The notes under the pieces are model-generated. The model was not told the origin of the DNA. It did not search any database and saw nothing but the letters and a program-made list of their open reading frames with translations. From DATAXV01 sp036272915 (GTDB taxonomy: Bacteria > Chloroflexota > Dormibacteria > Dormibacterales > Dormibacteraceae), in the NCBI GenBank assembly GCA_036272915.1, contig DATAXV010000207.1:1-37013 (forward strand): DNA of 37,013 nucleotides. The letters run 5' to 3'. Within the stretch, counting starts at the first letter, position 1; each line of letters opens with the position of its first letter. Below are positions 31,054 through 37,013 of the stretch, piece by piece. Position numbers and translations under genes: made by a program.

Positions 31054-33213
31054 ATGGTTGGCTGGGTCATCGAAGACGGCGCCGAGGCGAGCCCCCCCTA
31101 CCTGACGGCTCGCTTGAACGCTCTCGTACTGCGCCTGACCGTCGATGACGGCGGCCCGGTCGCCGAGCTGGGTCTCCCACACGGGGCCGGCGTGATGTCC
31201 GCGCAGCTGGCACGAGTCGACGGTGACCGGAGCGGCCCCGCCACCTCGTGGGAGTGGAGCCTCGGCCGGTCGGAGGAGAGCCGTCCGTCGCTCTGGGCTC
31301 GGGGTGTCGCCGGCGACCTGGTGCGATCGGTATGCATCGACCTCGACGCCGACGGAGACTGGCTCGCGATCACCGAAGCGCTCTCGTCCAGCGGTCCGAC
31401 GGGGATGGAACGGCCCGGCCTGGGCGCGGTCCGCGCGTTCGAGAGCCGCTGGACCTTCCCGGGAGCGGCCGGCGTTCGCGAGGTCTTCTCCCCCTGCCTG
31501 GTGCCGGAGCCCGGAGACGTCGTCGGTCAGCACGTCCTCCGAGCGCCGGTCCTGGTCGCCGAGAGCGAGACGGCAGGCGTTGTCATCGCCGTAGACGTCG
31601 GCTGCCTGGAGCGGCCTCAGGAGCTCCCCGCAGCGCTGAACCTCCTGCGGGCCACCGCGGGGGACGTCGAGCTCACCGTCGGGCTGCGCGCTCACCGGCC
31701 GAGAAGCCACGTGTATTACACCGGCGTCCGCCCGGCGCCGGAGATCCGCGGCGACACGCTCTCGCACCGCTACGAGTTCCGGTTCGCCCCGGTCGCGACT
31801 CCGGGCGAATCCCTGACGGCGGCGAGGAGGCGGATCTGGCCGAAGGGCGCGGCGGCGTCACCGGGGATCTTGCTGGACATGCCCCCGGCCGCCTACGCGC
31901 GGGAGATCTACCCGCCGGTCCTCGCCGGCCTCTGGGCGGAGACGGTGCTCGCGGGGACCCGCGTGGGCGCGATCACCAACAACCGCGCCTACCGCGGCGA
32001 CGTCTGGTTCTCCTCATGGTTCAACCCGCTCAGAGCCTCCTACGGGCTCTTCCACTACGGGCTCGTGCTGGGCAGGGACAACTGGGTGGACATGGCCCGG
32101 TCGACCAGGTCGCTCGCCCTCAGCGCGCCGCTGACCGGCAACCTCTTCCCGACGGTGTTCGCCTTCGGCCACGACCGCTGGGTCGGGAGCCACCACCAGG
32201 GCGGCGGCCCCGGCATCTTCCATCTGATGGACATGTCGTGGTCCATGTACCAGCTGCTGCGGTGGCATCAGGATCTCGAGGCCGACCCGGCGAGCGTGGA
32301 CCGCGCGCGCGGCTATGCGGATGCCCTTGCCGGGCTGCAGCGGGACGACGGCGGGCTACCGGCGTACGTGGACGCCAGCGGTGCGCCCATCACGGCCGTC
32401 AGCAACGCCGCCCTCAGGGCTGACGTCGAGGGGCAGGGCGGTGACCGGTACGTGCCGCACATGCTCGGCTCGGGCTGGGTCGAGGACCGCTACGTGACCA
32501 GCGCCGAGGATTCGGCGTCCCTCCTCTTCCTGGCCGAGCTCGCGGCGACCCTGCCGCCGGACGATCCGGGGCGAGAACGCGCGCTGACCATCGCCCGAGG
32601 TATCGCCGGGTTCCTCGCCAGGCGCGTCATCGCCGAGGCACGGTGGGATGACTTCGAGGTCTACTTCTCCTGCAGCCCGAAGGCCCTGGATTTCTATGAC
32701 CGCCGCTCGGGCCAGTGGCCGCAGAACACGCTGTGCATGCACCACGCGGCGGCCGGACTCCTTCGCCTGCACGAGCTCACCGGCGAGGCCGGGTTCCTCG
32801 ACCTCGGCGCCCGGGCCATGGACCGCCTCAGCCTCTACCAGCAGGTCTGGAGCCCACCCTGGCTCGGGCTCAACGCCCTCGGCGGGTACGGGGTGATGAA
32901 CACCGACGCCGAATGGAACGACGCGCGTCAGGCGCAGTTCGCGGAGACGCACCTCGCCTACTGGCGGGCGACCGGCGAGGGCGAGCACCTCGAGCGTGCG
33001 CTCGCCGCCGCGCGGTCGGCCTTCACGACGGTCTTCCTGCCCGTCTCGGCTCCGCGGTACTCGGGCTGGTGGCGCGATCCGCAGGGCATGGCCGCGGAGA
33101 ACCACGGTCACTCGGGTGGGGACGACCTCTGCGGGGTGAGCGGCTTCGACTGGGGATCGGGCAGCGCCCTGGCCACGGCCGCCCACTTCGAGCGCCAGAG
33201 CATCGCGCTCTGA
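31054..33213 (+). CDS. large protein with predicted (alpha/alpha)-barrel enzyme domain, function unknown
   Basis: A 719-residue protein. Residues about 1-280 are strand-rich and look like a beta-sandwich (YLTARLNALVLRLTVDDGGP, ARGVAGDLVRSVCIDLDADG). Residues about 285-715 are helix-rich with recurring aromatic/His-rich loops (ITNNRAYRGDVWFSSWFNPL, FGHDRWVGSHHQGGGPGIFH, GSGWVEDRYVTSAEDSASLL, and ENHGHSGGDDLCGVSGFDWG), as in (alpha/alpha)6-toroid glycosidases, lyases and epimerases. No named family is recognised, so a carbohydrate-active role is only inferred from fold impression. No signal peptide is present, so it is probably cytoplasmic. Two decayed copies of its 5' end lie at 24068 and 28284. 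It stands alone. Confidence 0.75.
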   Translation: MVGWVIEDGAEASPPYLTARLNALVLRLTVDDGGPVAELGLPHGAGVMSAQLARVDGDRSGPATSWEWSLGRSEESRPSLWARGVAGDLVRSVCIDLDADGDWLAITEALSSSGPTGMERPGLGAVRAFESRWTFPGAAGVREVFSPCLVPEPGDVVGQHVLRAPVLVAESETAGVVIAVDVGCLERPQELPAALNLLRATAGDVELTVGLRAHRPRSHVYYTGVRPAPEIRGDTLSHRYEFRFAPVATPGESLTAARRRIWPKGAAASPGILLDMPPAAYAREIYPPVLAGLWAETVLAGTRVGAITNNRAYRGDVWFSSWFNPLRASYGLFHYGLVLGRDNWVDMARSTRSLALSAPLTGNLFPTVFAFGHDRWVGSHHQGGGPGIFHLMDMSWSMYQLLRWHQDLEADPASVDRARGYADALAGLQRDDGGLPAYVDASGAPITAVSNAALRADVEGQGGDRYVPHMLGSGWVEDRYVTSAEDSASLLFLAELAATLPPDDPGRERALTIARGIAGFLARRVIAEARWDDFEVYFSCSPKALDFYDRRSGQWPQNTLCMHHAAAGLLRLHELTGEAGFLDLGARAMDRLSLYQQVWSPPWLGLNALGGYGVMNTDAEWNDARQAQFAETHLAYWRATGEGEHLERALAAARSAFTTVFLPVSAPRYSGWWRDPQGMAAENHGHSGGDDLCGVSGFDWGSGSALATAAHFERQSIAL

Positions 33214-33301
33214 GCCGCCCCTCCGTGCGACCGCGACCTTTGGGCGGGGCGTTTCCAGAAATGATGGTCCCCGCACTTTCGCCGATTCGCAGCCGCAAGC
33301 C

Positions 33302-33964
33302 ATGACCAGCGTCCAGGCCCCCGTCCGCGGCCGAGCGAAGGGCAGCCACTGGGACGGTCACCGCCTTGTCGTGAGGGGCGGTCGCGGAGGCGTGGCGGCC
33401 CCGATGCTTCTGGTGGCGATCCCTCCGATCATGGCGTTCGCGCTGTTCGCCGGCCTGTGGGTGTTCACCCTCACCTCCGCGCTCTTCCCGCCGGGCCCCG
33501 AGATCGCGGGAGTGCGGCAGAGCCAGATGGGCGAGCTGCTCCTGTTGGGAGCGGTCTGCGTCCTCTTCGCCATCGCGATCACGGTCGAGGTGACGATGGC
33601 CTTCGCCACGCCGCGGACGGTGGCCCGACTGGCGGCCGATGGAGTCCTCGCCACGATCGACTACCGCCCCGACTTCTGGATCCCCTGGGATGCCGTGCAG
33701 CGGATCAGCGTGCACCGGTCCCGGCTCCTGGTCTCGGTCGCGCCCGGCTTCTGGGAGTACCTGGGACGCCGGCCGCTCCCCGGCTGGCTGCCGGCGATCG
33801 CGGTCCGGCGGAGCGTGGCCGCCGCCCTCATCCCCGGGACCGGCGCCTCCGACCTGATCATGGTCCCGATCCGGGGATCCGGCATGACCGCCGAGGAGGT
33901 CCTCTGGTGCGCGAGGCAGGTCGCTCCGGCCACCGTCCGGGTCGTGGAGAACCCGATCCAGTAG
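33302..33964 (+). CDS. small membrane protein of unknown function
   Basis: A 220-residue protein with two hydrophobic helices near the N-terminus (about 32-60: APMLLVAIPPIMAFALFAGL; about 76-100: ELLLLGAVCVLFAIAITVEV) and a soluble C-terminal half with alternating strands (GVLATIDYRPDFWIPWDAVQ, then SRLLVSVAPGFWEYL), which recalls a membrane-anchored PH-like domain. Family not recognised. A short in-frame-terminating run from ATG 33261 overlaps its start as ATGA, but there is no strong Shine-Dalgarno for either. It is convergent with the MFS exporter gene. Confidence 0.65.
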   Translation: MTSVQAPVRGRAKGSHWDGHRLVVRGGRGGVAAPMLLVAIPPIMAFALFAGLWVFTLTSALFPPGPEIAGVRQSQMGELLLLGAVCVLFAIAITVEVTMAFATPRTVARLAADGVLATIDYRPDFWIPWDAVQRISVHRSRLLVSVAPGFWEYLGRRPLPGWLPAIAVRRSVAAALIPGTGASDLIMVPIRGSGMTAEEVLWCARQVAPATVRVVENPIQ

Positions 33965-34004
33965 GCCTTCCCTGCCCGACCGTCCTCGTCTCGGGAACCC
34001 GGCG

Positions 34005-35447
34005 TCAGCCGGCGCTCCCCGCCTCCTCGAACAGCGTCGCCGCCCAGTCGGCGGTGCGTCGGGCCCAGGGGCCGGTGCTGACCAAGCCGAGGGCGGCGAT
34101 CCCGGCGCCGAGGCCGAGCACCAGCCACCAGATGCCGTGCTCGGCGCCGGTGAAGGCCACGGCCCCCGCGGCCAGGGAGGGTCCCACGACCGCGCCCGAG
34201 ATGGCCACACCCAGCGTCGTGCCGATCTGGCGCCCGGTGGAGGCCAGCGAGGAGGCCACCCCGGCCATGGAACGAGGCATCCCCGACACCGCGGAGTTGG
34301 TGATCGGCGGGTTGACGCAGCCGAGGAAGATCCCGAAGAGCACGAACACGGCGAGGACGAACGGCAGCGGCGCCGTCGGTCCGAGCAGGATCGAGGCCGC
34401 ACCGCCCAGCGCCTGCGCGCTGCCGGCGATGACCAGCGGCAGCCGGGGTCCCCGCGTGCCGACCAGCCTGCCGATCCGGGGCGAGATGACGATGACCAGC
34501 ACCCCGACCGGGAGCAGGCAGAGCCCCGTCGCCGGCGCCGACATGCCGCGCGCGTCCTGCAGGTACTGGGTGGTGACGAACAGGAAGGAGCCGAAGCCGC
34601 ACAGGGCGCAGATGGCCATCACGATCGCGGCGCTGAAGGGGACGCTCCGGAACAGGCGCAGCTCCAGAAAAGGATCCCGGCGCCGGCTTTCGTAGCCGAG
34701 GAGGCCCAGCCCGCTGACCAGGGTGACGGCGAGGAGGCAGATGATGGCCGGCGAGGTCCAGCCCAGCGCCCCCGACCCAATGATGGCGTAGACGAGGGTG
34801 GCCAGCATCAGGATCATCAGGCCCTGGCCGACCGGGTCGAAGCGCCGGGCCCGGGCGGCGCGGGATTCGGGCACGAAGAGCGCTGCGAGCGCGATCGCCG
34901 CGATCACGATCGGCACGTTCACCCAGAAGATCGCGCGCCAGCCGAACGCGTCGACGAGGACACCGCCCAAGATCGGCCCCAGCGCCAGGGCGAGGCCGCT
35001 CATCGAGCCGAACACGCCGATCGCCCTGGCCCGCTCGGACCGGTCGGTGAAGGTGTTGGCGACGATCGCCATCGACACCGGGTTCAGCATCGAGCCGCCG
35101 ATCGCCTGGAGGACCCGAGCCGCGATCAGCCAGCCGATGCTCGGCGCGAGGCCGCACAGGAGCGAGCCGACTCCGAAGGTGGCCAGGCCGATCTGGAAGA
35201 TTCGGCGACGGCCCATCCGGTCGGCGGTGGACCCGGCCAGAACCAGGAAGCTGGCCAGCACCAGGGTGTAGGAGTCGATCGTCCACTGCAGCCCCGAGAC
35301 GGTGGTCCGCAGGTCGACGCGAATCGTGGGCAGGGCGACGTTGACGATGGAGATGTCCATCACCACGACGACGATGCTCATGCAGCAGATCGCCAGGACC
35401 AGGAATCGCCGGCGGCGGGTGAGCTCGGGAAGCATTGATGCGTTCAT
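34005..35447 (-). CDS. MFS drug exporter, DHA2 (EmrB/QacA-like) family
   Basis: A 480-residue transporter with about 14 transmembrane helices. The DHA2 helix-1 motif is VVVVMDISIVNVALPTI (D31), motif A is GSTADRMGRRRIFQIGLATF, and motif C is GSMSGLALALGPILGGVLVD. Such proteins expel cationic or amphipathic drugs using the proton gradient. The substrate is not predictable. ATG 35447 is used; an internal ATG lies four codons on. Only 25 bp separate it from the divergent MerR gene, with a palindromic AT-rich core between. Control of this exporter by that MerR protein is a strong inference. Confidence 0.92.
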   Translation of the reverse strand: MNASMLPELTRRRRFLVLAICCMSIVVVVMDISIVNVALPTIRVDLRTTVSGLQWTIDSYTLVLASFLVLAGSTADRMGRRRIFQIGLATFGVGSLLCGLAPSIGWLIAARVLQAIGGSMLNPVSMAIVANTFTDRSERARAIGVFGSMSGLALALGPILGGVLVDAFGWRAIFWVNVPIVIAAIALAALFVPESRAARARRFDPVGQGLMILMLATLVYAIIGSGALGWTSPAIICLLAVTLVSGLGLLGYESRRRDPFLELRLFRSVPFSAAIVMAICALCGFGSFLFVTTQYLQDARGMSAPATGLCLLPVGVLVIVISPRIGRLVGTRGPRLPLVIAGSAQALGGAASILLGPTAPLPFVLAVFVLFGIFLGCVNPPITNSAVSGMPRSMAGVASSLASTGRQIGTTLGVAISGAVVGPSLAAGAVAFTGAEHGIWWLVLGLGAGIAALGLVSTGPWARRTADWAATLFEEAGSAG

Positions 35448-35472
35448 CGCCCACCACGCTAGAATTTAGAGT
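35448..35472. promoter_or_regulatory. 25-bp divergent promoter/operator between MFS and MerR genes
   Basis: TAGAAT (35460-35465) can serve as -10 for the MerR gene, putting transcription at or next to its GTG. On the other strand TAAATT (35468-35463) can serve the exporter. The two overlap in the palindromic core CTAGAATTTAG (35459-35469). One MerR dimer bound here would govern both directions. Confidence 0.55.
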
Positions 35473-35928
35473 GTGCTCGAAGTCAAGCCTTTGGCCGAAA
35501 TCGCCGACGTCGATGCGGGTCTGAGCATCGCCGAGGCCGCGCGGCGGACCGGCGTCAGCGTCCACACCCTGCGCTACTACGAGCGCGCCGGGCTGGTCGT
35601 CACCACCATCGACCGCACCGCCGGTGGCTGGCGGCGCTACCGGAAGCTGGACCTGGACTGGATCCGGATCTGCACCAGGCTGCGGGCCACCGGGATGCCG
35701 ATCAGGGCGATCCGGCGCTACGCGGAGCTGGTCACCGCCGGGCCTGGCAACGAGGACCAGCGGCTCGCCCTTCTCGAGAACCACCGCGCTGAGGTGACCG
35801 CCAAGCTCGCCGAGCTGGAGGAGAGCCTTCGGCTCATCGATCACAAGATCGACGTCTACCGGGGCCGGCTCGCCGCCGGCGACGCCGACCGGCTCTGGGC
35901 CCCGGTCCGGCCTGCAGCCGAAGGCTGA
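35473..35928 (+). CDS. MerR family transcriptional regulator
   Basis: A 151-residue MerR-type regulator. The winged HTH is at about 17-65 (LSIAEAARRTGVSVHTLRYY, then ERAGLV, GGWRRYRKLDLDWI), the second helical pair follows (LRATGMPIRAIRRYAELVTA), and a long dimerisation coiled coil spans about 95-130 (RLALLENHRAEVTAKLAELE). The tail is short and lacks clustered cysteines, so it probably senses an organic compound rather than a metal. The GTG at 35473 lies about 7 nt after a -10-like TAGAAT, hence a leaderless start is likely. It is divergent from the DHA2 exporter it probably controls. Confidence 0.92.
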   Translation: MLEVKPLAEIADVDAGLSIAEAARRTGVSVHTLRYYERAGLVVTTIDRTAGGWRRYRKLDLDWIRICTRLRATGMPIRAIRRYAELVTAGPGNEDQRLALLENHRAEVTAKLAELEESLRLIDHKIDVYRGRLAAGDADRLWAPVRPAAEG

Positions 35929-35958
35929 CCGTCTCCACGCCCGCGACCGGCCAGCGTG

Positions 35959-35966
35959 TATACAGT
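35959..35966 (+). promoter_or_regulatory. -10 box of the LLM oxidoreductase gene
   Basis: TATACAGT lies 11-18 nt before GTG 35977, with no Shine-Dalgarno between. Transcription would begin just before the start codon, so a near-leaderless mRNA is likely. No good -35 was identified. Confidence 0.45.
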
Positions 35967-35976
35967 AAATCGGCGC

Positions 35977-36846
35977 GTGAAGGCGGGCCTCTTCGCGATC
36001 AACTACGGAACCTGCGGCGACCCCGAGGCCGCCGTGCGGGTCGCACGCGCCGCCGAGGCGGCCGGCCTGGAATCGGTGTGGGCCGGTGAGCACATCGTGC
36101 TCCCCGACCCCCGGCCCACCGGCTTCTCGATGCCGCCCGAGCTGCCCTTCCTCGACATCGTCGTCGCCCTGACCCTGCTGGCAGCGGAGACCAGCACGAT
36201 CCGTCTCGGCAGCGGCGTCTTCGTGCTGCCACAGCGCAACCCGCTCGTCCTCGCCAAGCAGCTGGCCAGCGCCGACGTGATCTCACGGGGCCGGCTCATC
36301 CTTGGCTTCGGGGCAGGGTACCTGGAGCCGGAGCTTCGAGCACTCGGCGTCCCCATGGAGAGGCGGGGCCGGCGCGTCGACGAGTACCTGAGGGCGATGC
36401 GCGCGATCTGGACGGAGGCCCCGGCCGCCTACGCCGGCGAATTCGTGTCGTTCACCGGCGTCAGCGCCCTGCCCCACCCGGTCCAGCGGCCGACCCCGCC
36501 CATCCTGATCGGCGGCGAGTCTTCGCCCGCGTACCGCCGCGCCGTCGCCATGGGCCAGGGCTGGTACGGCTTCAACCTCACCGTCGAGGAGACCGGCGAG
36601 TGCCTGCGCGGCCTGCGTGAGGCCGCCGAGCGGTGCGAGCGGCCGACCGAGCTGGGCGGGTTGGAGGTCACGGTGACCCCGGTCGGCCCCTTCGATCGCG
36701 ACTCCGTGCGACGTTTCGAGGAGCTCGGGGTCGACCGCCTCGTGCTCCTGCCCAACCCTGACGCGACGCGCGGGCACCGGCACGATCCGGTCCCGATCGA
36801 CGACATCCTCCGCACCATCGACACGATCGCGCGCCTCATCCCCTGA
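35977..36846 (+). CDS. LLM-class F420-dependent oxidoreductase
   Basis: A 289-residue luciferase-like TIM-barrel oxidoreductase: KAGLFAINYGTCGDPEAAVR at the start, AGLESVWAGEHIVLPD, LGSGVFVLPQRNPLVLAKQL, DVISRGRLILGFGAGYLEPE, and HPVQRPTPPILIGGES. These fit the F420-dependent LLM subfamily common in actinobacteria and Chloroflexota rather than FMN luciferases, though the cofactor cannot be proved from sequence. The GTG at 35977 places the family-typical MKAGLFAI at the N-terminus; GTG 35956 in the same frame overlaps the -10 box and is unlikely. The substrate is unknown. It follows the MerR gene on the same strand but has its own promoter-like box. Confidence 0.9.
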   Translation: MKAGLFAINYGTCGDPEAAVRVARAAEAAGLESVWAGEHIVLPDPRPTGFSMPPELPFLDIVVALTLLAAETSTIRLGSGVFVLPQRNPLVLAKQLASADVISRGRLILGFGAGYLEPELRALGVPMERRGRRVDEYLRAMRAIWTEAPAAYAGEFVSFTGVSALPHPVQRPTPPILIGGESSPAYRRAVAMGQGWYGFNLTVEETGECLRGLREAAERCERPTELGGLEVTVTPVGPFDRDSVRRFEELGVDRLVLLPNPDATRGHRHDPVPIDDILRTIDTIARLIP

Positions 36847-36935
36847 GCGGCCGGGTCGGGACGCGGACATCGAGGGCCTTTAGGGATGCGCGCCCCTGAA
36901 GAGGGCCCGCCCACTCCAGTACGATATGAGGAAGG

Positions 36936-37013
36936 GTGGGCATCGATACCGACGAGGGCGAGGAAGCCGGGGAAGCACACACCGGCCCTCCACCAGCGGC
37001 GGTTCGCTCGCTG
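36936..37013 (+). CDS. possible 5' end of a gene cut by the window edge
   Basis: GTG at 36936 opens MGIDTDEGEEAGEAHTGPPP and continues to the window end without a stop. TACGAT (36920-36925) could be a -10 giving a leaderless start, and GAGGAAGG sits right against the codon. With only 26 codons visible no family can be named, and chance is possible. Confidence 0.3.
   Translation, partial: MGIDTDEGEEAGEAHTGPPPAAVRSL

Noticed and set aside
30055..31767. 570-codon minus-strand frame
   Set aside because: It runs through the rox 3' end, the PQ-loop-like gene in a wrong frame and antisense to the 31054 gene; no domain is visible.
33261..33305. 14-codon frame ending in ATGA overlap with the small membrane protein gene
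   Set aside because: No convincing ribosome site and no conserved feature; too short to support.
33661..36093. 810-codon minus-strand frame across the membrane protein, exporter and MerR genes
   Set aside because: It is a frame shadow of the exporter gene; the translation is Pro/Arg/Gly-rich and spans three real genes on both strands.
36870..36915. Possible hairpin (GGGCCTTTAGGG ... CCCCTGAAGAGGGCCC) after the LLM gene
   Set aside because: The arms pair imperfectly and there is no T-tract; not convincing as terminator or operator.

Overview
This window is GC-rich (by eye well above two thirds G+C), with densely packed genes, several GTG or TTG starts, and several genes that seem to be read from leaderless or nearly leaderless transcripts. 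The family mix (an ECF sigma factor with a SnoaL tail, TetR/GntR/PadR/MerR regulators, a LuxR-type two-component pair, an F420-type LLM oxidoreductase, and a rifamycin monooxygenase with its actinobacterial control element) points to a soil actinobacterium or a close high-GC relative such as Chloroflexota. I cannot place it more precisely. No tRNA, rRNA, CRISPR array or recognisable insertion sequence was seen.

Region 1 (0.2-9.6 kb) holds: a small SnoaL protein divergent from an ECF sigma factor that itself ends in a SnoaL domain; a TetR-hydrolase pair divergent from a thiamine-diphosphate enzyme plus DUF1275 membrane protein operon; an MFS exporter; a renal-type dipeptidase; and a GH32 fructan/sucrose hydrolase. 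Region 2 (9.7-17.3 kb) looks like an envelope-stress or antimicrobial-response island. A YtrA-type GntR regulator, ABC ATPase and permease are joined by 4-nt overlaps and followed by a membrane acyltransferase and a strong terminator. A paralogous acyltransferase, a NarL-type histidine kinase/response regulator pair and a PadR regulator with a clear promoter-operator come next.

Region 3 (17.4-31 kb) is an accessory stretch of single genes: hydrolase, DHFR-like reductase, lipoprotein, HEAT-repeat protein, an HTH-MNT antitoxin with an amber-interrupted HEPN toxin, an APH-like kinase, DUF1801, a PIG-L deacetylase, a serine beta-lactamase-like hydrolase, a PCD-VOC-PCD-VOC protein and the rifampicin monooxygenase rox. 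A perfect 19-bp rifamycin-associated element lies upstream of rox. Scattered through this stretch are two decayed copies of the 5' end and upstream region of the large intact gene at 31054-33213. In all three places the copy lies divergent from an unrelated minus-strand gene.

Region 4 (31-37 kb) holds that large putative alpha/alpha-barrel enzyme, a small membrane protein, an MFS drug exporter divergent from a MerR regulator over only 25 bp, and an LLM-class oxidoreductase. A new reading frame may start at the right edge.

The signals most worth following are the three-copy module (about 24.0, 28.3 and 31.0 kb), the RAE-rox pair, the broken HEPN toxin beside an intact antitoxin, the small leader ORF coupled to the TPP enzyme gene, and the recurring palindromes before the second acyltransferase and the kinase.
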